The translations under genes and the position numbers were made by a program. The notes beneath the pieces are model-generated. The model saw only the letters and a program-made list of their open reading frames with translations. It was not told the origin of the DNA and did not search any database. DNA of 64,000 nt, taken from Ketobacter sp. MCCC 1A13808 (GTDB lineage Bacteria > Pseudomonadota > Gammaproteobacteria > Pseudomonadales > Ketobacteraceae). Positions 53,005 to 62,892 of the stretch are shown here, piece by piece. Position 1 is the stretch's first letter, and every line of letters begins with the position of its first letter. The stretch covers positions 434,001-498,000 of the forward strand of contig NZ_VRKW01000001.1 in assembly GCF_009746715.1 (NCBI RefSeq), given 5' to 3'.

Positions 53005-55548
53005 ATGGAAATCAATCACCCATCTATATTACATAACTCGCAGAATTTAGATCAGTCTTTGATAAACGCACTACCAGTTTGTGTTTTCCGCACCGATAGG
53101 GACGGAACCATCACCTTCGTGAACCCACCATTGCAATCCAAACTGCAATTACCCCTGAGTGATATATTAGGCAAAACTGTTTCCGAACTATTTCCGGATT
53201 ATCTGTGCAGACAACATCACGACGACGATCGTTTTGTTATCCGTAGTGGAGAGATGATTCGCAAGATTGAAGAAAATGTCAATCCGGTGACAGGTGAAAA
53301 GTCCTATATAGAAATCATTAAAGCCCCCATCTACGGGAATGAAGACCCTTTGACTGGAGCGTGGACCGAAACGTCCGGCACAAAGCGTGACGAATCTGAT
53401 CAAGCGAAGGGTGAACAGGTGATCGGCGTGCAGGGTGCCTTCTGGGACATCAGCGCAAAAGTTCGCGTAGAACAGGCCACGGCCGAGCGGGAATCCCTGC
53501 TCAAGGTTATCGCGAGAGACTCGCCGGACCAGATTATATTACTGGATCAATCACTAGAGGTGCTGTACGCGAACCGGGGAATACCGGGCGAAGAAAAACA
53601 CGACCTGCAGAATAAACCGCTCTCGGAAGTGTTTAAAAGCGATTGGCCAAGGATTCGTGCAACATTGACAACCACTCTCCGGGAGGGAACCCCAGGCAAC
53701 TTCGAAACCCGGATGACCGATGCCGATAATGTTGTGCATTATCTTGAAACACGCGTGCTCCGATTACCCCCCGGCATGTCCGGCAGCCCGGCCCGGCTCC
53801 ACCTCACCACCACCGACACCACGCAACAGAACCACCACCAACAAGAGCGGCAACAAGCATCCGCGGTGTTCAACTTTGCCCGGGAAGCCATCGTATTTAT
53901 CGACCGTCGCGGCAATATCGTAAACATCAACCGCGCCTTTACCGATATTACCGGCTATCGGTTGGGAGAAATTGCAGGCAGGTCACCGCGTTTTCTCTTG
54001 TCGAAATCCATATCCCGAGAAAAATTCAGGGAAATTCTGACCCAGGTATCCAGCAACCGCTACTGGCAAAATGAGCTAAAAATAAAAACCAGTGATGGCC
54101 CGGACATTGATACGGTAGTGGCGGTGAGCGCAACCAGTGATAACAGTGGGGCAATTGGTAGCTTCGTTGTTCTCTTAACCGACATTTCCCGCCAGAAAAA
54201 ACATCAACAGCATTTGGAGCACATTGCCCATTACGACCCCCTCACTCATTTACCGAATCGTTTCTTATTGGGGAAACGCCTGAATCGGGCCATGTCACAT
54301 GCACAGGAAAGCGGCTCACGTCTGGCTGTATTGTATATTGATCTGGATGGTTTTAAAGCCGTGAACGACCGTCATGGGCACCTGATTGGTGACAAACTGC
54401 TGGTTGATATCGCCAAGCGGATGCTGGTCAACTTAGACCAGCGTGACACCATCGCCCGCCTTGGCGGTGATGAATTCATGGTGGTAGTGCCGGACATTGA
54501 TTCCCGCCCGCGCAAGGAAAAATATTTCGAGAAGTTACTGAAATCCATTTCTCAACCCGTACACAGTGAAGTCGGCGTGATTGAAGTTTCGGCCAGCCTG
54601 GGCGTGAGCTACTATCCACAACAGGATGCACTGGAAGCCGATCAACTGATCCGCCAAGCGGACGTCGCCATGTTCAAGGCTAAAGTGCATGGTAAAAACC
54701 GTTTCGAAATATTCGACACCATGAAAGAGCGCAGTCAGCGTGACACCCGGCAACTGCATGCGGAACTGGAACAGGCACTGGTGCATAACCAATTGCGGCT
54801 TTTTTTCCAGCCTAAAGTCAACATGAAGACTGGCACCATCATCGGTGCTGAAGTATTGCTGCGTTGGCAGCACCCTATCCGCGGGTTACTGGTACCGAAA
54901 GATTTTTTGAGAGCGGACCTCAACGAACAGTTGGCAATAGACCTGGATAAATGGGTGATCGACCATACACTGGAACAAATCAGTCGTTGGAAAATAACCA
55001 ATCAGGATTTCGATATTAGTATCAACGTTTCCATTCCCATGCTGGAACAGGAGGATTTCTCCACCCGGCTGGCCCGTCAGCTACTTCAACACCCCGAGAT
55101 CAACCCTTCCAGTATCACACTGGAAGTACTGGAAAGCAGCGCAGTGCAGGATGTGGATCAGATTTCGCTGGTAATGCGAGCTACCAGTGCATTGGGTATC
55201 CGCTTTTCCCTGGATGATTTTGGCACCGGTTACTCCACACTAAACCTGTTGAAAAAACTGCCGGCAAAGGAATTGAAAATCGACAGGACCTTCGTCAAGG
55301 ACATGTTAATGGACGAAGATGACCTCACCATCATACGCGGTGTAATGGGATTGGCATCCGCTTTTGATAAAACCGTAATCGCCGAAGGCGTGGAATCCGA
55401 ACAGCACGGTCTGGCTCTGATCAAAATGGGATGCCATTATGCGCAAGGCTATGGTATTGCCATCCCGATGAATGCCGATGACTTTTCCGCCTGGGCAAGG
55501 CAATGGAAAGCCTACCCCAGCTGGCTGAAAATAACCGCGCCGGCCTAA
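53005..55548 (+). CDS. PAS-GGDEF-EAL cyclic di-GMP protein
   Basis: This 847-residue protein has three PAS-like domains (about residues 15-155, 160-275 and 280-400), a GGDEF domain with intact GGDEF at 487-491, and an EAL domain with the ExLxR motif as EVLLR from 616 and DDFGTGYS near 737. No membrane segment is visible, so it is cytoplasmic. With intact motifs in both domains it could make and break c-di-GMP; which dominates cannot be told. EVL instead of EAL is common in active enzymes. The PAS domains suggest sensing of redox, light or a small ligand. It starts 283 bases from the divergent FHA-SLT gene and has an AT-rich upstream region. Confidence 0.93.
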   Translation: MEINHPSILHNSQNLDQSLINALPVCVFRTDRDGTITFVNPPLQSKLQLPLSDILGKTVSELFPDYLCRQHHDDDRFVIRSGEMIRKIEENVNPVTGEKSYIEIIKAPIYGNEDPLTGAWTETSGTKRDESDQAKGEQVIGVQGAFWDISAKVRVEQATAERESLLKVIARDSPDQIILLDQSLEVLYANRGIPGEEKHDLQNKPLSEVFKSDWPRIRATLTTTLREGTPGNFETRMTDADNVVHYLETRVLRLPPGMSGSPARLHLTTTDTTQQNHHQQERQQASAVFNFAREAIVFIDRRGNIVNINRAFTDITGYRLGEIAGRSPRFLLSKSISREKFREILTQVSSNRYWQNELKIKTSDGPDIDTVVAVSATSDNSGAIGSFVVLLTDISRQKKHQQHLEHIAHYDPLTHLPNRFLLGKRLNRAMSHAQESGSRLAVLYIDLDGFKAVNDRHGHLIGDKLLVDIAKRMLVNLDQRDTIARLGGDEFMVVVPDIDSRPRKEKYFEKLLKSISQPVHSEVGVIEVSASLGVSYYPQQDALEADQLIRQADVAMFKAKVHGKNRFEIFDTMKERSQRDTRQLHAELEQALVHNQLRLFFQPKVNMKTGTIIGAEVLLRWQHPIRGLLVPKDFLRADLNEQLAIDLDKWVIDHTLEQISRWKITNQDFDISINVSIPMLEQEDFSTRLARQLLQHPEINPSSITLEVLESSAVQDVDQISLVMRATSALGIRFSLDDFGTGYSTLNLLKKLPAKELKIDRTFVKDMLMDEDDLTIIRGVMGLASAFDKTVIAEGVESEQHGLALIKMGCHYAQGYGIAIPMNADDFSAWARQWKAYPSWLKITAPA

Positions 55549-55687
55549 TACTCATACGGTTTACGGGCCATGCAAACGGGCCTATCCGTACACGTGGCAA
55601 CCACCCTGCAATACCGCCCTGGCCAGGATCTATGCTACGATGCCCTCCTTTCTTCCCATTCTGTGAACATCACTCAGGAAGGCTTAT

Positions 55688-56065
55688 ATGCTGGACTATG
55701 TTGCCCTCTTTTTACTGGTTTTTTCTGCCACTGTCGTGTTCTACGGCATCATTGCGATTCACGATATCCCCTATGACATTGCCCACAAACGGAATCACCC
55801 TCACCAGGATGCGATTCATGTCGCCGGATGGGTCAGCTTGCTTACCCTGCATGTGATCTGGCCTTTTCTCTGGATCTGGGCCACGCTCTATCGCGCAGAC
55901 CGGGGCTGGGGATTTAAAAACGAGGACGGTGAAACCGACCATCACCAGTTGGGCAATCTGGAACAACAGGTGCGTGAACTCAGCCACCGGATTCAGCAAT
56001 TGGAACAACAAGGCGATCCGGCCCTTGCGACCGCGATTCATCCAACCACGCGGGAAGGTGAATAA
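55688..56065 (+). CDS. DUF3302 inner-membrane protein (YibI-like)
   Basis: This 125-residue protein has two transmembrane helices (LDYVALFLLVFSATVVFYGI and VAGWVSLLTLHVIWPFLWIW), a short conserved stretch HDIPYDIAHKRNHPHQDAIH between them, and a cytoplasmic coiled-coil tail (LGNLEQQVRELSHRIQQLEQ). It matches the DUF3302 pattern, including Escherichia coli YibI. It stands two bases before the HlyD-family gene, the conserved yibI-yibH pairing. AGGAAGG precedes the ATG. The function is unknown; probably part of an efflux or envelope-maintenance unit. Confidence 0.85.
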   Translation: MLDYVALFLLVFSATVVFYGIIAIHDIPYDIAHKRNHPHQDAIHVAGWVSLLTLHVIWPFLWIWATLYRADRGWGFKNEDGETDHHQLGNLEQQVRELSHRIQQLEQQGDPALATAIHPTTREGE

Positions 56066-56067
56066 AT

Positions 56068-57021
56068 ATGGATCTGCTATTAATACTGACCTATAGCGCC
56101 CTCTGTATTGTTATTTTCAAAGTCTTCAAAGTTCCCCTGAATAAATGGACCGTGCCCACCGCCATCCTGGGTGGAATCGTATTGATTGGTGGCTTGTTTA
56201 TTCTGATGAATTACAACCACCCTTATGCAGGAAAAGCGCGCAAATATTCGCTTTCGACACCGATCATCCCGACGGTGCGGGGCCGCGTGCTCGAAGTGAA
56301 TGCGGTGCCCAATCAGATGATGCAGGCAGGCGACATCCTATTCAAATTGGATCCGATTCCATTCCAGGGCAAAGTGGATTCACTCACCGCTCAGGAGGTC
56401 GCTGCCAAAGCGGATCTGGAACGGGCCGAAACCCTGGTAAAATCCGGTTCCATCAGCCAGCGGGACCGTGATATTGCCCGTGCCCGCTACGACGACGTGC
56501 AAGCTCAACTGGATATCGCCAATTTCAACCTAAGTGAAACAGTGGTCAGGGCTCCGACCTCAGGCTACGTTACTCAGGTGTTCTTACGTCCCGGCATGAT
56601 GGCGGTCAACCTTCCGATACGTCCGGTGATGGTGTTTGTGCATGAGCAGGAAGATGCCTTTGTCGGATGGTTTATGCAGAACAGCCTGCTGCGTTTGCAA
56701 GTCGGCGATAGCGCAGAAATTGCATTCGATGGCATCCCCGGAGACGTATTTTCGGGCGAGGTGGAAAGCATATATCCTCTTCTGGCCGAAGGACAGCTGC
56801 AACCAAACGGCAATCTGGTAACCGAATCACTGCCTCCCGGACTGGTTCCGGTCCGTATCCGGATTACTGACCCGGCATTCGAACCCTATCGAGACAAATT
56901 GCCCGGCGGCGCGTTCGGCCAGGCCGCTTTGTACAGTGAACACCTGCATCACATTGCGTTAATTCGGAAGGTATTATTGCGAATGGCATCCTGGATGAAT
57001 TACCTTTTCCCTATTCACTAA
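56068..57021 (+). CDS. HlyD/EmrA-family membrane fusion protein (YibH-like)
   Basis: This 317-residue protein has two hydrophobic N-terminal segments (LLLILTYSALCIVIFKVF and AILGGIVLIGGLFILM). A lipoyl/biotinyl half-motif (VRGRVLEVNAVPNQMMQAGD), an alpha-helical hairpin (about 110-160) and a second half (VVRAPTSGYVTQVFLRPGMM) follow. It is a periplasmic adaptor that would couple an inner-membrane transporter to an outer-membrane channel; no such partners are adjacent. It follows the DUF3302 gene by two bases. The length is a little short for the family but complete. Confidence 0.88.
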   Translation: MDLLLILTYSALCIVIFKVFKVPLNKWTVPTAILGGIVLIGGLFILMNYNHPYAGKARKYSLSTPIIPTVRGRVLEVNAVPNQMMQAGDILFKLDPIPFQGKVDSLTAQEVAAKADLERAETLVKSGSISQRDRDIARARYDDVQAQLDIANFNLSETVVRAPTSGYVTQVFLRPGMMAVNLPIRPVMVFVHEQEDAFVGWFMQNSLLRLQVGDSAEIAFDGIPGDVFSGEVESIYPLLAEGQLQPNGNLVTESLPPGLVPVRIRITDPAFEPYRDKLPGGAFGQAALYSEHLHHIALIRKVLLRMASWMNYLFPIH

Positions 57022-57042
57022 CAAGAAAATCCGGAGTGAACT

Positions 57043-57636
57043 ATGACGACGATTGATTTTTATTTCGATTTCGCCAGCCCGCCAACCTATGTCTCCTACG
57101 AACGGCTGAAGTGGTTACAGACCCAATATAAAATGCAGTTGAACTACAAACCTATGCTGTTAGGCGGTGTGTTTAAGGCGACCGGCAATCGCGCCCCTAT
57201 CTCGGTCCCCGCGAAAGGCAAGTATCTACTAAAGTATGAAATGCCCCGCTTCACTAAACGCTACGGAGTCGAATTCAGACTGAACCCGCATTTTCCGGTG
57301 AATACACTGACCTTAATGCGGGCCACCTATGTGGCCATTGACGAAGATTGTTTCGATCAATATTGCCAGGTTGTATTTGATGCCATGTGGAAACACGGTG
57401 AGAACATGGCGGACCCGGCCGTTGCAAAAGCGGTGTTGGATAAGGCGGGCCTGGACGGTGAAAAATTACTGTCCCTGGCAGGTGAGCAACAATATAAAGA
57501 TAAATTGATCGCTACCACACAGGAAGCGGTTGATCGCGGTGCGTTCGGCGCACCCACTTTTTATGTCGGCGATGAAATGTTTTGGGGCCAGGATCGTCTG
57601 GACTTTATAGAAGAAATCCTGCAACAAGCGGGTTAA
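57043..57636 (+). CDS. 2-hydroxychromene-2-carboxylate isomerase-like protein (DsbA family)
   Basis: This 197-residue protein has a thioredoxin/DsbA-like fold pattern: IDFYFDFASPPTYVSYERLK at the start, LLGGVFKATGNRAP, and the cis-Pro region GAFGAPTFYVGDEMFWGQDR near the C-terminus. Family members are glutathione-dependent isomerases in naphthalene degradation (NahD) or relatives of kappa-class glutathione transferases. The active-site Ser seems to be in FDFASPP. There is no aromatic degradation cluster nearby, so the substrate is unknown. It has no signal peptide and acts in the cytoplasm. It begins 21 bases after the HlyD gene. Confidence 0.88.
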   Translation: MTTIDFYFDFASPPTYVSYERLKWLQTQYKMQLNYKPMLLGGVFKATGNRAPISVPAKGKYLLKYEMPRFTKRYGVEFRLNPHFPVNTLTLMRATYVAIDEDCFDQYCQVVFDAMWKHGENMADPAVAKAVLDKAGLDGEKLLSLAGEQQYKDKLIATTQEAVDRGAFGAPTFYVGDEMFWGQDRLDFIEEILQQAG

Positions 57637-57657
57637 GCTCAGCTCAATGTCGGGCGC

Positions 57658-57694
57658 AATAAAGCCGCGTACTTGCGAGTAACGCGGCTTTATT
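57658..57694. terminator. Bidirectional rho-independent terminator
   Basis: A perfect 13-base stem (AATAAAGCCGCGT, 57658-57670, with ACGCGGCTTTATT, 57682-57694) surrounds an 11-base loop. The A/T-rich base of the stem supplies a T tract on both strands. It separates the isomerase gene from the convergent beta-helix/cytochrome gene, whose stop is 13 bases away. Confidence 0.88.
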
Positions 57695-57706
57695 GAATAG
57701 GACTGA

Positions 57707-60109
57707 TCAGGGTCCAGTCGGCGTACAGTCACCGGTCAGGGAGTTAATCCAATCTTCCACTACTGCAACCCCTTGCCCATGCACCACACTGCGTCCCAGT
57801 TCCGGCATTCTTACCGCTGGGTCCGTTGCATGCATCCGATAGACCAGAATTGAGTTATCTGCATCGCCAGGAACGATATCCCACTTAAGCCCACCAGAGC
57901 CGGTTCCTGCAGCAACCGGCGGTTTGCATAACCCGTAATTCGCATCCAGCGCTTGATCCGCCATCAGTTTCAAACCTGTAGCACGGGCACGACCGCCTTC
58001 GCTATGACAGTGAGCGCAGTTTATTTCCAGATAGGCTCGCGCGCGTTGCTCCATGGTACCGTCAGTCGCGTCGTTCCATATCGGTAAACGGGGCGCTTCG
58101 GCGGGCAATGGCGCGCCGGTTAACAGTCCTATTTGTGTCCAATGCAGTAACTGATTCTTGAGCTCACCATGGAAAAGGGAATCCCGATTTAACCATCGCG
58201 CTTTGGGCCCGATGGGTTGATTGAGAAAACGATCGTCGCCTTCCTCCTTAACCCCATGGCAATTGGTACATTGATTCGCATCCGGTATCCGATAATCCAC
58301 CGTCACCAGGTTGCCGTCGCTGTCCAACACATTCATTGCAACCGCTCCACCACCCAACGCCAGAGTCGCATCCGTCATCCCCTCATCCCAAATATAGGCC
58401 ACCCCCTGCCAACCGGAAGTTCGATGAATCAACAAGCGGGTTTCAATAACTTCCTCTTCGCCGTACTCGTTGTTCAGGGCGAACGTTTTCGCAATGATTG
58501 TGCCCACCGGAAAGGTAAACACATCTTGCTCCTGATATTCAATGGTTTGTCCGGGCGGCAAAAAAACCACTCGATATTTTGCAGCATAATCACTGAATAA
58601 CGGCGACGTTAAATCATAAGGCAAACCGTGATCCGTATTCGGCTCAGCGGCTGGATCATTGCCAACAAATAACCGATATTCCGACAATTGCGGACAGTTC
58701 ACTTGATAAGCCGCCCAGTTCACTGTATTGCTGTCACCCCCTCCACAGAGCAGCGCAATTTCCTGTTCGGTAAATTCTTCGTCGGGCTCGGGCACCGAAT
58801 CAAACACCGACATATCCAATGCAACGGGACCAAAATCCGGCTGCGTACAGTTAGTTTCTTCAGGGTAACGGGTAATTGGCGGTGTACCAGGGGCACCGAG
58901 CAGACTCACCAGCCAATGGGTTTTATTCAGTTGCAAATTACCGAAAGACGCCGCTCTGCCCCCGGGCCGCATATTGTCGTGGAAACACCAGTCTGCCGCA
59001 GTCAGATCAGAAGCAACCTGCCCGTCCACAATGATATCCGCGGTCGGGCGCAGTTTCAGAATAAACAATAAATTGGTCAGAAAATTGAATTCACCGCCAT
59101 CAAAATACCAGTTACTTTGCTTCTTCATTATATTGTTATGAACATAGATATGTTCCGGATACGGATCGTAGCCATCGGGCAGCGGCGTACCATCCAGAAT
59201 AGAAACGGACTTAAAACTAAAAGAAGTGAAGTTTACGGTTTTGTTACCGGTAATCTCATTATCAAACACATGTACCCAATCAGTAGATAACACCATCACC
59301 CCGGTTCCGGTGGGAACCTTGCCAACAATATTGCCCTCGGGAGCGAAGTTTTTGGTGTTGTTATCAATTACCTGATTATTGAATACGCGAGTATGATGGC
59401 CCGCCTGAGTCAGGTTTGGCATATCGAACACCAGGATACCGCCGGTATTGTGCGTTGCCAGATTCTCGTACACATCGGCATTGATGGAGTTTTCGATTTC
59501 GATTCCTGCGACATTGTGTTCTGCCCGATTGCGCCGCACCACGATGTCTCGCGATTGACCCACGTAAATCCCGGCATCGGACGCGCCGATTACCACGCTA
59601 TCTTCAATCAGTACATTGTCGCAATTGATAGGGTACAGTCCGTAGGCGCCGTTTTCCTCCGCTGGGCCCGCAGTCCACTCCACCCGCACCCGCTGCACCA
59701 CAACGCCATTGGCATTTTCCATTTTAATGCCATCCCCCGCAGTGTCCTCCACCGCTAGATCCATCACCGTAAAGGCATTGGCCTGAACCAGGATGCCCTG
59801 AGCGCCCTGCGGTTGGCCGGCAAAAGAGAGAATGGTTTTATCCATACCCTGTCCGCGCAGAGTGATATGGGACGTATTCAGGCTGATCTCGTCGTCAAAG
59901 TGGAAAGTGCCCTCGGGCAACTCAATCACGGTCCCGGGCTTTGCAGACAAAAAAGCCGCTTTCAACTCAAATGGAAGTTCCGCTCCCGGCTCTAGCCTGA
60001 CAACCCGATCATACTCGGTGGCGTAACCGGCTGACGAATAAAAAATAGCGCTGAAGACCACAACATAAACGAAAATAAACGGTCGACAAACCGAAACAAG
60101 CTGCCCCAT
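57707..60109 (-). CDS. Fusion of parallel beta-helix protein and diheme c-type cytochrome
   Basis: This 800-residue exported protein has a signal peptide (FIFVYVVVFSAIFYSSAGYA). A parallel beta-helix domain follows (about 30-400) with repeated units such as GVVVQRVRVEWT, NVLIEDSVVIGASDAGIYVG and DIVVRRNRAEHNVAGIEIEN. The C-terminal region holds two heme c sites, CTNCH (614-618) and CAHCH (698-702). It resembles the Shewanella SO_2930-type diheme protein and its neighbouring beta-helix protein, here joined in one chain. The function is unknown; it should be periplasmic or outer-membrane and redox-active. The ATG at 60109 has AAAGG upstream; a longer frame reaches into the upstream gene. Confidence 0.85.
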   Translation of the reverse strand: MGQLVSVCRPFIFVYVVVFSAIFYSSAGYATEYDRVVRLEPGAELPFELKAAFLSAKPGTVIELPEGTFHFDDEISLNTSHITLRGQGMDKTILSFAGQPQGAQGILVQANAFTVMDLAVEDTAGDGIKMENANGVVVQRVRVEWTAGPAEENGAYGLYPINCDNVLIEDSVVIGASDAGIYVGQSRDIVVRRNRAEHNVAGIEIENSINADVYENLATHNTGGILVFDMPNLTQAGHHTRVFNNQVIDNNTKNFAPEGNIVGKVPTGTGVMVLSTDWVHVFDNEITGNKTVNFTSFSFKSVSILDGTPLPDGYDPYPEHIYVHNNIMKKQSNWYFDGGEFNFLTNLLFILKLRPTADIIVDGQVASDLTAADWCFHDNMRPGGRAASFGNLQLNKTHWLVSLLGAPGTPPITRYPEETNCTQPDFGPVALDMSVFDSVPEPDEEFTEQEIALLCGGGDSNTVNWAAYQVNCPQLSEYRLFVGNDPAAEPNTDHGLPYDLTSPLFSDYAAKYRVVFLPPGQTIEYQEQDVFTFPVGTIIAKTFALNNEYGEEEVIETRLLIHRTSGWQGVAYIWDEGMTDATLALGGGAVAMNVLDSDGNLVTVDYRIPDANQCTNCHGVKEEGDDRFLNQPIGPKARWLNRDSLFHGELKNQLLHWTQIGLLTGAPLPAEAPRLPIWNDATDGTMEQRARAYLEINCAHCHSEGGRARATGLKLMADQALDANYGLCKPPVAAGTGSGGLKWDIVPGDADNSILVYRMHATDPAVRMPELGRSVVHGQGVAVVEDWINSLTGDCTPTGP

Positions 60110-60195
60110 AGCCTTTCCCCCCCTGCACAGTAGTCTTATTAGTATTCTCAATTCTGCACGTATCCCTGGAACATTAGTACCAGATAAGATCAGAA

Positions 60196-61812
60196 CTAAC
60201 AACCCGCTGCCATTCGCTCCAGTACCGACGCGAAGTCAAATTCTCCCGCACCGTTATAGCCTTCCACCACCAGTGGCAACTCATGTGAAGTAAAACCCTG
60301 TTGTTGTTCCAGTTGCTGGTCCAGCACCGCCACCGTTGCCTCTGACGGATCGTCTCGCCGGGCCTGACGGGCGCGAATCCGTTCTACCAACGTTTGGTAG
60401 GGTACCTGGAAATGGACAATCGTGTTTTGTTGGGCGAATTGTTCACCCAGCTCAAGAAATCGTTGGCGATGGCGTGGCGACAAAAAGGTAGCGTCGACAA
60501 TCACGGGGAAACCGTTCCGCAGGCAAAGCTCAACCAACTGTGCCAGATAGGAAAAGGTTTTTTCGCTGAATTGCGGCGTGTAAATACCCTGGTGTAATTG
60601 TGACGGTTCTGAGTCGCTGAGTTGCAATGGTTTCAGCCCCGCCAACTGTTTGCGCACTACATCGGACCGCAAGTGAATAGCGCCTACAATTTCCGCAAGT
60701 TGTTTTGCGAAGGTGCTTTTCCCGGTGCCGGACACGCCGCAGGTCAACACCAGCGGCGCTCGTTTTGCCTGGGACTGCTGGCAGGCGAAGTCAAGGTACG
60801 CATCAAATTGTTGCTGCAATGCACGCTTTTGCCGAAGATCCAGGTCGGTCTGGCTTTGCCGCAAAATACTCACCTTAGCCCGAACCATCGCCCGGTATGC
60901 CATATAAAAACGCAACACCGGCAATAAATAATAATCGCATGAAGTGACCAGATACTGGTTTAACACCGCATTAGCCTGAGCCGGATAGTCGTGAAACTGC
61001 ATATCCATTATTAGGAAGGCCAGATCACTGGCAACATCGATCCAGCGAAGCTGTTGGTTAAACTCAATGCAATCAAACAACAGGGCATTGGTATCGATCA
61101 CTGCAATATTACCCATGTGCAGATCACCATGGCATTCCCGCACTTTACCTTCTGCCATGCGTTGTTTGAAACAGGAGGTGAGTTGCTCGAACACACTCTC
61201 CGCCCAGGCTGCTTGATGTTGCAACTGTTCACGCTGTTGTTCATTCTGCAACAACGGTTCGATCTGACGAACATTCTCCTGCACCGGATTCCATATGCGC
61301 TCCAACCCGCCATGCAAAGTGCCATGTTCGTCCACGTCCACCTGCTGATGGAAAACAGCCAAGTCAGCGCCGAGGTGATAGAAAAATTCGGGTGGCAGCG
61401 TCCGGCGCTTCATTTCATCGAGTAACACGGCGTCCGGGTCGAACTGCGTCATTTTAACGGCATAATCCACCACCGTCCCGCGGCCGCAAAAATTCAGCCC
61501 CCCCTTTGTGCACCCCCCTTCCCCGCCTGAGTCAGCGGACGCCGAGCCGGAATGGGTTTCAACACAAAAGAGCGGTTCAACAGACAGATACCATTGCGGC
61601 GCCGTACGCTGGTTCAAGCGCAATTCTTCTTCGCAAAAGTGCTTTCTTTTTTCCAGGGACGAAAAATCAAGGAAACCAAAATCCACCGGTTTCTTGATTT
61701 TATAAACGAATTTACCCGTCAGCAAAATCCACGAAATATGGGTCTCACGCCAGTGCAATGTGTCCACAGGGTGAGGAAAACTTTCGCTAATATCGAAGTC
61801 ATCTACCATCAT
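60196..61812 (-). CDS. Fusion of aminoglycoside-phosphotransferase-like kinase and P-loop kinase/ATPase
   Basis: This 538-residue cytoplasmic protein has an N-terminal APH/ChoK-type domain (about 1-330; HISWILLTGKFVYKIKKPVD and catalytic ECHGDLHMGNIAVID with LLFDCIEFN). A C-terminal P-loop domain (about 345-538) has Walker A GVSGTGKST and VIVDATFLSPRHRQRF, like zeta toxin or gluconate kinases. Such two-domain proteins are widespread in proteobacteria and usually called AAA family ATPase; the substrate is unknown and drug resistance is not implied. Start choice is uncertain among 61833 (TTG), 61812 and 61809 (ATG). Confidence 0.85.
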   Translation of the reverse strand: MMVDDFDISESFPHPVDTLHWRETHISWILLTGKFVYKIKKPVDFGFLDFSSLEKRKHFCEEELRLNQRTAPQWYLSVEPLFCVETHSGSASADSGGEGGCTKGGLNFCGRGTVVDYAVKMTQFDPDAVLLDEMKRRTLPPEFFYHLGADLAVFHQQVDVDEHGTLHGGLERIWNPVQENVRQIEPLLQNEQQREQLQHQAAWAESVFEQLTSCFKQRMAEGKVRECHGDLHMGNIAVIDTNALLFDCIEFNQQLRWIDVASDLAFLIMDMQFHDYPAQANAVLNQYLVTSCDYYLLPVLRFYMAYRAMVRAKVSILRQSQTDLDLRQKRALQQQFDAYLDFACQQSQAKRAPLVLTCGVSGTGKSTFAKQLAEIVGAIHLRSDVVRKQLAGLKPLQLSDSEPSQLHQGIYTPQFSEKTFSYLAQLVELCLRNGFPVIVDATFLSPRHRQRFLELGEQFAQQNTIVHFQVPYQTLVERIRARQARRDDPSEATVAVLDQQLEQQQGFTSHELPLVVEGYNGAGEFDFASVLERMAAGC

Positions 61813-61864
61813 GTGCGTACCGACCACCTGCAATGCCTCTCAATCAAACTTTGGGATTACAACT

Positions 61865-62788
61865 TCAATTTTCAGATATCGGTTCCGGTAGTCTATCCGG
61901 GTCTGCCCGGAACGGATCCTGGTGAATTAAAACGTCCGCCCCAGGGTAAGCGGTTTTAATGCATTGATCCACATCATCGCATACCTTATGGGCGCGCCAA
62001 AGCGGCATATAGCCATCCAGCTCCAGATGCAATTGAATTATTTTAGTCGCGCCGGATTGCCTTGTGCGCAGTGCATGCACACCCAGCACATCAGCGTGTT
62101 CCAGTGCAATATTTTCAATTTTTCTCTGCTCTTCCAGCGGCAGCTCACGATCCAGCAACAATTGAATGGATTCACTCCAGATCCGGATAGCGGTATAACC
62201 GATATACAGGGCGATTACGATCGCGAGCAACGCATCTAACTTGGTCCAACCGAAAACACTCAGAACCAGTGCCACAATGATACCTGCGTTCGTCAATAAA
62301 TCAGAAAGGTAATGCAATGAATCGGCTTTGATCGCGACGGAACGTGTTCGTGCCACGACATAGCGCTGATACGCGACCAGACAGAGTGTCAGCAGCATGG
62401 AAATAATCATAACGGTAATGGCTGAATCCAAATGTTGTAGCGGTGGCGGATCTAAAAGGTGGTCGACCCCCTGAGCTAACAAAAACAAAGCCGACAACAT
62501 TATAAAAACCGATTGTGCCAATCCCGCCAGGGATTCGGCTTTCCCGTGGCCGAATCGATGCTCTTCATCGGCAGGCTGCAGAGCGTAACGCACCGCCATA
62601 AAATTGATTAACGATACCAGTGTGTCAATAGCGGAATCCACCAACGACGCCAACAAACTAACCGAACCGGATATCCACCACGCATAGGCTTTTATCAACA
62701 GTAACAGCAGCGCCACGCTGACAGAAGCCGTCGTCGCCCGCCGCAATAATTGGTTGCGCCTTTGAGTTACACCAACGACCTCGTTCAT
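61865..62788 (-). CDS. Cation diffusion facilitator, FieF-like divalent metal efflux
   Basis: This 307-residue protein has six transmembrane helices and a C-terminal cytoplasmic ferredoxin-like domain (HALRTRQSGATKIIQLHLEL). The metal site residues of FieF appear as DSAID in helix 2 and HYLSD in helix 5. EEHRFGHGKAESLAGLAQS is the conserved inter-helix segment. It exports Zn, Fe or similar divalent ions by proton antiport. The ATG at 62788 is chosen because the family usually starts a few residues before LLRRATTASVSVA; longer starts (62833, 62893) run into the divergent gene's leader. Confidence 0.93.
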   Translation of the reverse strand: MNEVVGVTQRRNQLLRRATTASVSVALLLLLIKAYAWWISGSVSLLASLVDSAIDTLVSLINFMAVRYALQPADEEHRFGHGKAESLAGLAQSVFIMLSALFLLAQGVDHLLDPPPLQHLDSAITVMIISMLLTLCLVAYQRYVVARTRSVAIKADSLHYLSDLLTNAGIIVALVLSVFGWTKLDALLAIVIALYIGYTAIRIWSESIQLLLDRELPLEEQRKIENIALEHADVLGVHALRTRQSGATKIIQLHLELDGYMPLWRAHKVCDDVDQCIKTAYPGADVLIHQDPFRADPDRLPEPISEN

Positions 62789-62892
62789 AACGTTTTCGAA
62801 TAACCCGATTGAATTTCCCGACTGTTCCCCCATCTTATGCAATATGTGATTAAATGACGAATTAATCACCTGTAATGGGAGGATTGAAAACA

